Origin: Azorinus chamasolen
Lineage: Eukaryota; Mollusca; Bivalvia; Cardiida; Solecurtidae
NCBI GenBank assembly: GCA_963576725.1
Contig: OY755244.1
Coordinates: forward strand, 32,337,876 to 32,401,875
Direction: 5' to 3'
DNA: 64,000 bases
In this document: positions 37,012 to 47,846 of the stretch, piece after piece
Layout of the letters: every line of letters begins with the position of its first letter
How positions within the stretch are numbered: position 1 is the stretch's first letter
Notes under the pieces: generated by a model
Told to the model about the DNA's origin: nothing
What the model saw: the letters and a program-made list of their open reading frames with translations, nothing else
Database searches by the model: none
Translations under genes and position numbers: made by a program

Positions 37012-38753
37012 TTTTTATACGCCCACCTAATAAAGGTGGTCGTATATTGTCGTGGCCCTGTCCGTCCGTCCGTTCGTTCGTTCGTTCGTTCGTCCGTCAA
37101 CATTTTGTTTGCCCGCAGTTTTCTGGGAAAACTATTTGACAGATATTAATGAAACTTCACACAAATGTTAAATGCATCAAGATCTGAAGCTGAGTTGATT
37201 CTGAGGTTCATTTGATTTTTCATTTCAGAGTTATGGCCCGTGTCCTTAAAAAATTATGCAAATAGTTTGTCCGCTGTTTTCTGGGAAAACTATTTTAGAG
37301 ATATTAATGAAACTTCACACAAATGTTTAATGTATCAAGATCTGAAGCTGAGTCGATTCTGAAGTTCATTTGATTTGTCGTTTCGGAGTTATGGCCCTTT
37401 TACATAAAAAATCATGCAAATACATGCAAATAGTTTGTCCGCTGTTTTCTGGGAAAACTATTTGAGAGATACTAATGAAACTTCACACAAATGTTTAATG
37501 CATCAAGATCTGAAGCTGATTTGATTCTGAGGTTCATTTGATTTGTAATTTCGGAGTTATGGCCCTTGTCCTTAAAAAATATGCAAATAGTTTGTCCGCT
37601 GTTTTCTGGGAAAACTGTTTGAGAGATATTAATGAAACTTCACACAAATGTTCAATGCATCAAGGTCTGAAGCTGAGTCAATTCTGAGGTTCATTTGATT
37701 TGTCTTTTCGGAGTTATGGCCCTTTTACTTAAAAAATAATGCAAATACATGCAAATAGTTTGTCCGCTGTTTTCTGGGAAAACTATTTGAGAGATACTAA
37801 TGAAACTTCACACAAATGTTTAATGCATCAAGATCTGAAGCTGAGTTGATTCTGAGATTCATTTGATTTTTCATTTCAGAGTTATGGCCCTTGTCCTTAA
37901 AAAATAATGCAAATAGTTTGTCCGCTATTTTGTGGGAAAACTATTTGAGAAATATTAATGAAACTTCACAAAAATGTTTAATGCATCAAGACCTGATGCC
38001 GAGTCGATTTTGAGGTTTATTTGATTTTTCATTTCGGAGTTATTGCCCTTTTACGTAAAAAAATGCAAATATATGCAAATAGTTTGTCCGCTGTTTTCTG
38101 GCAAAACTGTTTGACAGATATTAATGAAACTTCATACACATGTTTAATGCATCATGACCTGAAGCTAAGTCGATTCTGAGGATCATTTGATTTGTTTCGG
38201 AGTTACGGCCCTTGCACTTAAAAAAAATAATGCAAATCTATGCAAATATAAGGATGGTCATAACTTTTTCATTTTAAATGATATTTACTTCATTTTTTTT
38301 ATATGGTTAAACCTTAATGTGAATTTTCAGTTGTGATATGTCATTTTATTCTAAAGTTATGGTCCTTGAACTTCGTGTGTTCGTTGCTTTGTTAGTCGGT
38401 CAACTTTTAGTTTGTCTGTTGTTTTCTGGGAAAACTATTAAAATGATATAAATGAAACTTAACACAAATGTTTTAAGCAACAAACTTTGAAGCTGAGTTT
38501 ATTTTGAGGTTCATTCAGTTTGTCTTTACAGAGTTATGGCCGTTGCACTTTACAAAAATCTGCAAAAATGAGGATTAGCTGTAACTTTTTTATTTAATAA
38601 GATATTCACTTCATTTTTTTAAAAAATAGTATCACCTTAATATGGAAATCAGGATCTGAAGCACAGATTAGAAAATATCAACACTTATAAGGCATGTTGA
38701 ATCAGAGAAAGTTTGCAAGTTGGCGTATTATGTACCGTATGCGGTACTCTTGT
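37012..38753. mobile_element. Insertion 3: element with 157-168-bp internal repeats
   Basis: Starts TTTTTATACGCCCACC, followed by a CCGTCCGTTCGTTCG simple repeat (37,059-37,098). At least seven copies of a unit containing TTTGTCCGCTGTTTTCTGG then start at 37,266, 37,434, 37,591, 37,759, 37,917, 38,083 and 38,411. Successive spacings are 168, 157, 168, 158 and 166 bp, then 328 bp across a degenerate stretch. The opening resembles the ends of insertion 2, so both look like members of one superfamily. No coding capacity was seen. Confidence 0.7.
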
Positions 38754-39200
38754 ATTATCTGGGAAAGGATATGACATTGGTGTTGTTGGGATGTTGATAA
38801 TATTCTTATGCTAGATAATCTCCCAAAGGAGCAGATAAACAAGGAGCATATTATGCGTCCCTTCATAGGCAGAGAAAATATCAATTTCACACGTCGTGGA
38901 AAAATTAGGAAAGATATTTTATTTTCAAGCGTCGTGGAAAAATTAGGAAAGATATTTTATTTCTCCGGGACAGTGTTCCAGCTCACACGTCTTCCATTGC
39001 TAGGTATTCAATCAATTAATTTGACTTTGAATTGATTCAACATCCCAAAATCCTTTTACTCGCCTGATCTATCTCCAGGAGACTTCAGTTTAATTCCAAA
39101 GTAGAAAAGACTATTTCAGATGATGACGTCATACATACTGTGGATGTCTTTTCTACGTGTCAAGAAAAAGAGCATTGCGGTTTTTGAATATCATTTGCTA
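38754..39200 (+). pseudogene. Mariner transposase C-terminal remnant, copy 1
   Basis: Translation in shifting frames shows the mariner-type LDNLPKEQ segment after about 38,810, then an RDSVPAHTS-like stretch near 38,965, and finally YSPDLSPGD at about 39,058-39,085. These correspond to the second and third acidic catalytic positions of D34D mariner transposases. An internal 50-bp duplication (ACGTCGTGGAAAAATTAGG, 38,891 and 38,930) and frameshifts make it non-functional. Confidence 0.7.
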
Positions 39201-39354
39201 ACGCGTATAGCGACTGAGGGGGTTATGTGGAAAAATGATAAGTCAAATATTTAAACGTGAGGCTGACATTTTACCAATCAGTACCCACGTGACAAATGAA
39301 AGGCGAAATATATAAATCAGATACAGAAATGACTGCTCTATTTAGGCTTGGATT

Positions 39355-39600
39355 AACCCATTCCCTCCTACTGACGCCTTTTGACGTCTCTGTAAAGGTC
39401 AGTTTATGAAACCACTATGATAAAAAGAGCATTTGCTCCATAGGAGCAAATGTTTCTGTATCAAATTGGTTTTCAAAAGTATACAATTATAAAAGTTTCC
39501 CTTTTTCTAGTAAACGGTCCTTTACATTAGGTTTATTCAGAGAGGTTGGGTCTGAAAAAGTGGGGCGCCCATCATTTGTGCGTACGGTGTTGCTGTGGAG
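39355..39600. mobile_element. TTAA-type MITE (copy within duplicated segment)
   Basis: Begins TTAACCCATTCCCTCC and contains GAGCATTTGCTCCATAGGAG, the hairpin core of a MITE family seen also at 48,714, 49,660-49,905 and 61,614. It lies in the segment shared with 61,614-61,800, so it was inserted before the segment was duplicated. Confidence 0.6.
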
Positions 39601-41560
39601 GGTAACTTTCGCAAGTCTCTTGTCGTTCGTTCTTAAAATGTTTGGTTTTCAAGCCTGACCCTGACCCAACAATCCGGCACACGTTCTGGTGTTTGTTTGT
39701 CGGTGGTTTTATGCGAGGCAGTACCTTCATATTCTATCAGAACTCAGTGCAGAGAATCAGCTCTACACCAACAATAAAAGATGCTAAAAGGTAGGACATT
39801 GAATCACTGAAGCAGTAGAGCAACAAATCAAAATGCGTACTAAAACACTAAAATCGTCATTTCTCCACCAAACCCTATGTTGTGACCATTCTTTGCAGTC
39901 GGCTTAAGACTTCTTAAAAATGATAAATTGTACATAGCAGATAACTCTGATGTGCAACTGGTCTTTCACAGATACTTTGAATACAGTTCGAAAAGTACAG
40001 GATGTACAAGAGCCACATGGGCAATTAGGTTGTACCAATTACGTACCGACACAAAGTTGTCTCCTTTTAAAGCTCTCTATAACGGACACGAATATACAGC
40101 TCATACAGCTGATTTGTCAACATGTGTTGAAAGATAACAAAAACTACATGCAATAACAGACCCAGATGACATATCAACAGAGATCACCAAGAGGGTATTG
40201 TTTTCCAGGAACAACATCGAAAGAAGGCACGAAGAGACATTTAACATAGTTATCAGCAAGTAGTTGAGTGTGTCGGAATTGACCCATGTGCAAAGATAAC
40301 TTTATTGTGTGACGGTACTGGTGTGTTCCACTTTTCACCTACCATAAAACCGATATAACAGATGTAATACTGATGGAGAGGGTCGAAACTGACACTGCAA
40401 TTACACAGTAGCATTATCGAAGAACTTTTGCCTGCTGGTTCACTGTCAAGATGTAACACTGCTGCAGGGTGTTACGGCATAGGTAATGGAACTGTTGTCG
40501 AGACAATACGTTTTAGTTTTTCTCTAATTGCTATTGGGTCTCTCACATCTCCCCTTGCACTAATTATATCTCAAGCAACGAAATGTATGTCGTCTTGGTA
40601 TGGACACATCGATTGCACTGGGTCCAACACACACGGGCACGTAATTTTGGCATCAAGACTAGATAGGGGCTCAAGAAAATCCAGTCTTTGTAGGAGGAAT
40701 CATACGAGTGAGACCTTTTGAAGACATCTCAAGGGTGCCAAAATAGCACCCGGCATATTTTAAAAGTCCCAACAATCCCTGACCATAATCAAACGAGAAA
40801 AAACTATACACAGTAAACGAAGGTTCATCTATACCGCTGCAGGACTATTATGCCATCCTGCAAATCAAGCTCTAAAGCAACCTCCATATATATATAATCT
40901 GAATCATAGAGGCTACCTTAAACCTTTATTCCATAAATACGCATTTCTACACCTTAGCAGACATAGTAGACCACGATCAGATGGCTCCTGTAGGAGGCGT
41001 CTGATCATGGTATGTGCTGTTTGCTAAGAAATAATATAGGTGTGATTCTACAGTTTCTACTATGTCCAAATTTTCTCGTGTCCGTGCGCCTTTATAAAAA
41101 TAAATCTAATTAATATTCATGAGGTCATTGTTTCTTGCATGAATATACCATCAAAACTAATGATCCCGAAGGAATCCTTTCTGCTCACTTTAATGGAGTA
41201 AATCGTCTGGTAGATTTACATATGGTATAATTATGGTGAATTTGAATTTTTCATGTGCGGTCGAGGAATTTATTATTATATACCTTTCTTTACAAATTAG
41301 CAACAAATCAATAGTATCTTCCTTTAACTGAAACTATTTTCCCCAACTTTTAGTTGCATGGTTGGCTCATGGAGTCAATCACGTATTTCACTGACTACTG
41401 GAACAGGTCGGCTGTAACACCTCTCTTAGAAATAACTAAAGATCAGCAGCTCAGTTTATTCTTTAGCATAATAGAAATATACCCTTTACTCATGTCGTTC
41501 AGTATAGATTTGATGTTTGTCTAAAATACTGTAACAAACATAAATGTGTGTATTCAAATA
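39601..41560. other. No gene recognised; partly duplicated at 61.8-62.1 kb
   Basis: 39,601-39,895 is closely matched at 61,800-62,108 (shared words CGGCACACGTTCTGGTGTT and CAATAAAAGATGCTAAAAGG). From 39,900 to 40,900 several open frames exist, but none shows a recognisable motif; an old retroelement remnant is possible. 41,040-41,560 is AT-rich with repeat fragments only. Confidence 0.4.
40955..41031. repeat. Hairpin repeat, CAGAC...GATCAG family
   Basis: Near-palindromic element with centre CTCCTGTAGGAGGCG and arms containing GACCACGATCAGA / TCTGATCATGGT. Related hairpins lie at 46,901, 50,691, 55,851 and 63,728, with partial copies at 745, 56,034 and 57,758. Confidence 0.75.
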
Positions 41561-41574
41561 TGTTATTTTCCCAC

Positions 41575-41830
41575 CAAACCCTATATTCTGACCACTTATT
41601 AGAATCACTCCTTCGAGACAAGTCTGTCAATGGTTTCTCATTACCATAAGCATACACTCTTTTGTTTGTCAGTCTTGACACACACTCGATTTTCATCTTT
41701 GTGTGTTCCCACATATTTCTGTCTATAATATTTACCGAAGCTCCAGAGTCAATAATCACTTGTATGGTGACACACCTACATTTATCAGTATGTCCCCTTT
41801 CACATTCTGGTCTAACACCGTAAATGCATA
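41575..41830 (-). pseudogene. Retroviral-type aspartic protease fragment, copy 1 (LTR-retrotransposon relic)
   Basis: The minus strand encodes the hallmark IIDSGASVNIIDR, an aspartic protease active-site DSGA motif as found in pol of Ty3/gypsy-like retrotransposons. It is followed by about 45 residues typical of the region just C-terminal to the active site. The frame is short and no reverse transcriptase is nearby, so only a fragment survives. It is paired with gag copy 1 (43,353-43,745) across an inserted element; gag lies upstream of protease on the minus strand, the normal order. Confidence 0.75.
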
Positions 41831-41967
41831 TACATTATTATTATTATTATACCACATTTATATAGCGCTCTTTTCACACGGGATATATGCGTTCAAAAGC
41901 GCTTCACGTGAATAAATTGCCTTACAATTTATTCCAATACCAAAAATCTCCTCATCAGAGTCAAATT
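41831..41967. repeat. ATT microsatellite-linked dispersed unit, copy 1
   Basis: An (ATT)n stretch followed by ACCACATTTATATAGCGCTC and CACACGGGATATATGCGTTC. The same unit is at 44,041-44,275 with a much longer ATT tract, and inverted at about 35,580-35,640. It lies between the protease and gag fragments in both tandem copies. Confidence 0.8.
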
Positions 41968-43352
41968 TTAGCTCGCCTGTTCGTAGAACAGTAGAGCTTA
42001 TGCTATACCCCCGGCGTGAGCGTGAGCGTGGGTGAGCGTGAGCGTGGGCGTTAGCGTGGCCAAGGTTAAAGTTTTTTGGACGAGTTGTTTTAAAGCTTAA
42101 TAGTTGTACTAGGATGCTGGAATTTTGTATGGATGTTCATTTGAGGTCAAATGTTGCTGTTATGAAGTTAAATATTAAAAATATTTTTTCAATTTTATCA
42201 ATTTTTGACATGTTTTGGACTTAGTCCTTTTGGCCAAAAATCACCAGGTTAAAGTTTTTGGGACGGGTTGGTATAAAAGTACAAAAATGAGTCATGCAGG
42301 AAACACCACATACAGAACAAACAGTCGCCCGAACAGCAACACAAGGAAACAGCAAATGTACATAACTATAAAAACAACAAGAGACGCACAAAGGCAAAAC
42401 AAACATGCAATAGGGGGAAGATGGAAGTACCGCCTTGGAACGGTCAGTAACAAAAGTTTGATATTTGTGCTATGATGCTGGTGAGAAGGTTCATATTGTC
42501 TAGACCTTCCGACCATTCAAAACATTTTGCCCTGCTGACCTTGACCTTGACCTTTGACCTTAGGCTTAGGACTTCCATACTTCGTATGATCATGCCAACT
42601 AATTTTTGCCCTCCTGACCTTGACCTTGACCTTTGACCTACTTTTACAAAAATATTTAAATGCCTATAACATTTGAACCAATGGGCCTAGGGCTTCCATA
42701 CCTAGTATGACCATGCCAACATGTTTGCCTTTCTGACCTTGGCCTTGACCTTTGACCTACTTTTTTAAATGCATATACTTCCATACTTGGTTTGTATCTT
42801 TTCTGTCTGAAGACACCAATGTTTTTACCATATGACCTTGACATTTCACCTACTTTTACAAAAATATGTAAGTGCCTATAACATTGGAACCAATAGGCGT
42901 AGGGCTTCCATACTTTGTATGTATATTTCCTGTCTTAAGACTCAACCATACCAATGTTATACCATGTGACCTTGACTTTGATCTTTCACCTTCGTTTGTA
43001 AAAATCTTTAAAAGCCTATAATATTGGATGCAATGGGCATAGGACTTCTATACTTGGTATGACCATGCCAACAATTTTACCCTTCTGACCTTCACCTTTG
43101 ACCTACATTTACAAAAATCTTTAAATGCCTATTACATTGGAACCAATAGACCTAGGGTTTCCATATTTGGTATTAGGGCTTTCATATTTGGTATGTATCT
43201 TTTTTGTTTGATAATCTTTTTAATTTGATGAACATTAGTATGTGGTTGCCTTTTTGTTGTGATATTGAAGCAGTTAAGTTTAAATTGAAAATTGAACGAT
43301 TTTTTTGGTTCAATATGACACGTTTTAGACTTAACTTTTAAACAGGCGAGCA
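41968..43352. mobile_element. 1.4-kb element with GCTCGCCTGTT inverted ends
   Basis: The left end TTTAGCTCGCCTGTT (about 41,968) is mirrored at the right by AACAGGCGAGC (43,341-43,351). Inside are a GTGAGC/GCGTGG simple repeat (42,012-42,058), a nested R1 fragment (42,287-42,455) and five to six degenerate units built around TGACCTTGACCTTTGACCT (42,535-43,110). It interrupts a retrotransposon relic that is continuous in the neighbouring tandem copy, which independently supports both boundaries. No transposase was seen; it is likely non-autonomous. Confidence 0.7.
42287..42455 (+). mobile_element. Nested R1-family fragment
   Basis: Starts GAGTCATGCAGGAAACACC and ends near CTTGGAACGGTCAGTAAC, as in the copies at 35,640 and 60,700. 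It sits inside the 41,968-43,352 element. Confidence 0.7.
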
Positions 43353-43745
43353 TCAGGTGGCTTTGACACCTTTTCTGGTTACATTTAATGTTCTCACTGT
43401 CTTTTACGCTTGGACCTCTGTTCTTCTTGTTAAGATTTACAGCACCTTTCAAAATGGCCCTCCTTTTTACATTTTCTACACTTCTTCCCTTTTGCGGAAC
43501 ACTTTGGATCAGATTTTATATGTCCTTCATATCCGCAAGAATAATATTTTTGACTTTTCTTATAGTCCGTGGTGATAAATCTCCAACTTCGTTCACATTT
43601 TCTTTCGGCCCTTCTAAAGAACTTGCCTGTGTCTCGGATTGTTCCAGTGCCCTTAATACTGTCTTACTTGTTCTTGAGTGTCATCGCCTTTCTCTAACAC
43701 TTTTCTCCTCAGTCTGCTAGAATAACATTTTTCAATAATGTTATC
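43353..43745 (-). pseudogene. gag zinc-knuckle region fragment, copy 1 (LTR-retrotransposon relic)
   Basis: The minus strand carries the same sequence as copy 2 (44,276-44,690): a basic stretch, then a CX2CX4HX4C-type knuckle, preceded by the C-terminal end of a capsid-like region. Frameshifts disrupt it. It begins directly at the right end of the 1.4-kb insertion. Confidence 0.65.
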
Positions 43746-43792
43746 TTTTAAATTTTCGTCTGTGTCAGCAAAATTACAGAGTAGACCACGAT

Positions 43793-44040
43793 CATATTGT
43801 GACCACTTATTATAATCATCCCTTCGAGACTGTCAAGTCTGCCAAAGGTTTCTCATCACCATATGTATACACGTTTTTGTTTGTCAGTCTTGACAAACAC
43901 TCGACTTTCATCTTCTTTATGTGTTCCCACATATTTCTGTCTATAATGTTCATCGAAGCTCCAGAGTCAATAATCACTTGTATGGTGACACCCTCTACAT
44001 TTATCAGTATGTCCCCTTTCACATTCTGGTCTAACACCGT
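43793..44040 (-). pseudogene. Retroviral-type aspartic protease fragment, copy 2
   Basis: A 73-codon minus-strand frame (43,816-44,037) contains VIIDSGASMNIID, the active-site DSGA motif of retroelement proteases, with about 20 residues of preceding beta-strand sequence. It is closely related to copy 1 at 41,575-41,830. No intact pol follows, so it is a relic. Confidence 0.75.
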
Positions 44041-44051
44041 GTATGCATATA

Positions 44052-44101
<50 letters not shown>

Positions 44102-44112
44102 TTATATTATTA

Positions 44113-44168
<56 letters not shown>

Positions 44169-44275
44169 CCACATTTACATAGCGCTATTTTCACACGGGA
44201 TATATGCGTTCAAAACGCTTTACATGAATACATTGCATTACAATTTATTCTAATACCAAAATCTCCTCACAGTCA
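44041..44275. repeat. (ATT)n microsatellite and linked unit, copy 2
   Basis: A long ATT/TTA tract at about 44,053-44,166, with a few interruptions, followed by the conserved ACCACATTTACATAGCGCT unit. Tract length differs strongly from copy 1, as expected for a hypervariable microsatellite. Confidence 0.95.
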
Positions 44276-44690
44276 TTTTCTACATTTAGAGTTCTCACTG
44301 TCTCTTTACACTGGACCTCTGTTCTTCTTGTTAAGATTTACAGCACCTTTCAAAATGGCCCTCCTTTTTACATTTTCTACACTTAGACTGCCCTTTTGCG
44401 GAACACTTTGGATCAGATTCTATATGTTCTTCAATTCCGCAAGAATAATATTTTTGACTTTTCTCATAATCTTGATAAATCTTGATCCAACTTCGTTCAC
44501 ATTTTCTTTTGGCCATTCTAAAGAACTTGCGTGTGTCTAGGATTGTCCCAGTGCCCTTGCTACTGTCTTACTTGTTCTTGAGTGACATCATCTTTCTCTA
44601 ACACTTTTCTCCTCTGTCTGCTAGAATAACATTTTTCAATAATTTTATCTTTTAAACTTTCGTCTGTGTCAGAAAAAATACAGTGAATGC
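44276..44690 (-). pseudogene. gag zinc-knuckle region fragment, copy 2
   Basis: A 61-codon minus-strand frame (44,331-44,516) ends with CRKCKKEGHFERCC, a CX2CX4HX4C zinc knuckle typical of retrotransposon gag. A second, imperfect knuckle precedes it and has lost its first cysteine (SCGIEEH). Further upstream on the minus strand (44,530-44,680) is an acidic/basic stretch like the end of a gag capsid region, in another frame. It is a relic. Confidence 0.7.
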
Positions 44691-45110
44691 TTTTTATACA
44701 GCCGTCTTCAGACGGGACGTATTATGTGACACCCTTCGGCGGGCGGGCGGGCGTCTCGATTCGTTTCCGGGCGATACCTTTAGTTCTGTATGTCCGATCT
44801 TCATGAAACTTCACATTTGCATTGATATCAATAAGGACAGGAACCCTATTGAATATGGGCTTCTCCCGTCCAAGGTCAATGTATTTGTTTCTGAAAATAT
44901 ATTGTGGCGGGAGGGCGTCTCGATTCGTATCCGATCTTCATGAAACTTCACATGTGCATTGATACTAATGGATGCAGGAAACCTATTGAATATGGGCTTC
45001 GCCCGACCAAGGTCAATGTCATTTTTTTTCTGAATATATATTGTGGCGGTCCGGCGTCTCGATTCGTTTCCGGACGATAACTTTAGACGTTTCACGGCCG
45101 CCACACTGCA
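44690..45110. repeat. Element with three internal about 160-bp units
   Basis: Opens TTTTTATACAGCCGTC...GGGACGTATTATG, resembling the ends of the 36.2 and 37.0 kb insertions. The block GGCGTCTCGATTCGT occurs at 44,750, 44,915 and 45,053, with shared words CTTCATGAAACTTCACAT and CCTATTGAATATGGGCTTC between. No coding capacity was recognised. Confidence 0.7.
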
Positions 45111-45420
45111 CAAACAACACTATTGTGCTTATAAATGAAACAGTAGTGAAGTCAAGCATGAAAAGACACACACAAAACGCCACCATCACCAAAACACTTA
45201 CAGAAAGTATAGCAATTTATACACACATATACAGTAGAAAGTTACATACAAGACGCAATCACCACCAACACATCAATAGACAGCATGTCACACACACAAC
45301 CAAACACACGCAAACACACGAGAAGAACACAGACAACACCAACAAATACACGAGCACCAGAGACAAACATGAACAAAACACAAGCACAAAGACACAAAAC
45401 AAACAAAAGTAAGGGTGACA
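45111..45420. repeat. A/C-rich low-complexity tract
   Basis: Long run of ACAC, AACA and CCA words. Frames on both strands are open only because the composition lacks stop codons; the translations are T/H/N/K-rich or V/C/L-rich. Not considered coding. Confidence 0.6.
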
Positions 45421-45554
45421 AAGAGTAGAACCTGTCTTAAAGCAGCCATCAAAAAGAGGTCTAATTATGGGTCTGCAAGGAGGCAGGTGGTAGCTTAATG
45501 TTTCTATGGAAGCTTTCTGCATTATTAGTTTTGCCCTGCATTGCATGTCCACTA

Positions 45555-45900
45555 GCTTTTTACGCCCCCACACAGTAGTGGCATATAGCGTTGTCCTTGT
45601 CCGTACGTACGTCCGTACGTCAGCCCGTCCGTCCGTATGCACATCTAGAAGAATTTTCCGGACTTCTTTTTGGAAAATATTTGTTCAATCCTCACCAAAC
45701 TTTAAACACATGTTTGTTTGTGGCCATTATATCTTGGTCAAGTTCAAAAGTCATGTAAATCGCTTCAGTCGTTTAGGAGTTGCGGCCTTTTATTTGCAAA
45801 AACATGCCTTTAAAATTGGCCTTTTCTTTGACGAAAAGTCTGAAGTGGGGGCACCAGTGACCTATGGACCCAGTTTTAGTTAAGGCTCTTTTGTTCAATA
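45555..45900. mobile_element. Non-autonomous element with ACGCCC-type start and CGTCCG simple repeat
   Basis: Starts TTTTTACGCCCCCAC, followed by CGTACGTACGTCCGTACG and GTCCGTCCG (45,602-45,638), and continues with CTCACCAAACTTTAAACACATG. The layout is the same as the 37.0-kb insertion but without tandem copies of the body. Right end not determined. Confidence 0.5.
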
Positions 45901-47050
45901 AAGGAATGGCCACTTAGGACAGATTTTGGTTCTGCTGTATATCGTTCTTAGAATAAGTCTGAAGGATCGAAATAACTAATTTTGATGTTATTGTCATATT
46001 ATTGCGTGACACAACAATGCCATTTCTATAGACAAATTAAATCATTAGCATAATGTTTGTCAACGATTGCCTTATGCATATATCTGGAAGCTTGCTTCGA
46101 AGAAGACCGAAGCTTCGTGTGAAATATATCCGTATGTGTATTGATTTAATTGAAGCACAACTGGTTATCTTTCGAGAAAATAACCTTATTATAATTAACA
46201 TGCATGAGATTGAAACTGTGCTAAAATAGATTAAAATGACTTGATATAGATCTACTGAGATGGAAAATAGAATACATACCACTGAAGCAATCACAACAGA
46301 ACACTCGGAGACAACTGATGGGCGAGTTGTTAATCGTGAAATAATTAGTCGTGAAATTCAGCAAACTCTTGTTTATCAAGGTAAAATTGTTTTCTACACT
46401 TATTTGACAAATATATTGATGTAGGCTGGAACCTTACGATTGATTAATGATAAGCTCGTTTAAACACTTATACCGAAAAGACCATTTGAAGGTGGTGTTA
46501 GTAAAATCATGAAATAATGATTACATTTGAAGATCGCTTAAATTTAAGGAAAGGTATCATTTTGGGAATGTAACGTATTTTCATGTTAGTAATTATGTTT
46601 CTATGTAGTAATATTACAAAATATGCTAATGGTTGCTCTTTATTATCCTCAAAGTTAGGTAATGTAAAACTTACTGGTTTTATAGGACAACAGCCACGCA
46701 CAAGGCGGCTTATTCTGGGGTTTTAAGGTCAATTAAATTAGGACGACAGTTAGGCCCGAAGCCGAAGCCTGTATCAAAACATTACGCTATGAACATTCAT
46801 TAAGAAATAATTGGCGTATAAATATGAAGTAGCTGTACAAGGACAATTTTAATCAGGGCAAATACTGTAGAATACCTCTGAATTATTTCATAGGCATATA
46901 TACCAGACCCTGGTTAGATGGTTCCTACATGAATCATCTGATCTACGTCTACTCTCTTTGCAAAGAATAATGGAATAATGATTTTAGCAGACATGTGTAT
47001 TTCAGAATTCCAGATAAGATGTGTAAATCAAAAGATTTTCAAGAATAACG
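45901..47050. other. Intergenic, no gene seen
   Basis: AT-rich sequence. A hairpin of the GATCAG family lies at 46,901-46,970. Nothing else was recognised. Confidence 0.5.
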
Positions 47051-47055
47051 TCTTT

Positions 47056-47170
47056 ATTTCTCTACTAAACCCTATGTTGTGACCAGTCTATAGAATCGTC
47101 TCGAGGAGACGATTCTAAAGAGTGGTCACAACATAGGAGTTTGTGGAGAATGACGATTTTGGTTTTCGCG
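47056..47170. mobile_element. Fold-back element, near-perfect palindrome
   Basis: Long inverted repeat centred at 47,103 (GAATCGTCTCGAGGAGACGATTC) with outer arms AAACCCTATGTTGTGACC / GGTCACAACATAGG. Partial copies of the same family lie at 39,865, 41,575, 43,793, 51,617, 56,534, 62,060 and 62,300. Confidence 0.85.
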
Positions 47171-47846
47171 TACGCACCTTTATTTGTAGCTCTGTAATCT
47201 TAACATATCACGTCTTATTCGCGTCTGAAATCACTAATTGGTCGCTATAGAACAGATTATTTTAATATGAATGATTCTTTTTAAACATCTATATCAGAAA
47301 TACGGTTTTGTTCAAGGATTAAATTTATTGATGCTCACTGATGATCTGTTGTATAAATCAATTCATAACAAATGATACATTCTCAACATTGTTATATAAT
47401 TATAGTAGTACTGATATTGTATGATCCTGTTTGTCTTGCCTACACCAAACGCCAAACCTCTTTCACTGCGATTCTGTGACTCACTATAAACAGGTTGGAT
47501 CCACATGAGGCACCGAGTGTCTCGACGTCTTAACTCATTATCTCCTAAGCTATTTTAGACCCGGCCTTTTTTAATTAATATACCGAAAATGAACATTAAC
47601 TAGAGGAAAAGGAAACTTTTAGAATTTTGTAGTTTGAAAACAATAAATAGAGCAAATGCTGTATTTATCACAATGGTTTAACAATGAGAATTTTATAGAG
47701 GCGCAAAAATGCGTCATTAGGCGGTAATGTGTTAACATGATTCATACTGTTTGATGCTTTGATTGTTTTTTGTCTTTTTTTTTTTTTAAAGAAACCAAAG
47801 ACCAAGAAATTTGAACACTAACAAAATTGAACTGGCGACATAGTTC
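47171..47846. other. Upstream flank of the SLC5-like gene
   Basis: Presumed promoter side of the gene. It contains part of a hairpin of the CAGGTTGGATCC family (47,488-47,530) and a TTAA-bounded MITE at 47,530-47,735 (TTAACTCATTATCTCC ... TAATGTGTTAA), then a T-rich tract. No TATA box or initiator could be assigned with confidence. Confidence 0.4.

Larger units (their letters stand above)
35023..39290 (+). mobile_element. Degenerate mariner (Tc1/mariner) copy 1, split by three insertions
   Basis: The left end (ATACGAGGTCCGATCGATAAG, from about 35,025) matches the left end of copy 2 at 60,135. Collinear blocks shared with copy 2 lie at 35,023-35,104, 36,069-36,200, 36,699-37,011 and 38,754-39,290. 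They are separated by insertions at 35,105-36,068, 36,201-36,698 and 37,012-38,753. Fragments of a mariner transposase can be read: the N-terminal helix-turn-helix region around 36,700-36,850, a QWKHPDSHPQ-type segment at about 36,965-37,000, and the catalytic C-terminal part after 38,800. Frames are broken repeatedly, so it cannot encode an active enzyme. The right terminus was not located. Confidence 0.75.

Noticed and set aside
39928..40721. Possible gene or retroelement frames of 68-97 codons
   Set aside because: No recognisable domain, overlapping frames and no splice-consistent structure.
43799..44540. Plus-strand frames with long Y/L/I runs over the ATT microsatellite
   Set aside because: They are translations of the microsatellite and the antisense of the gag/protease relics.
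45041..45642. Frames of 123-127 codons on both strands in the A/C-rich tract
   Set aside because: Low-complexity composition without stop codons; no motif.
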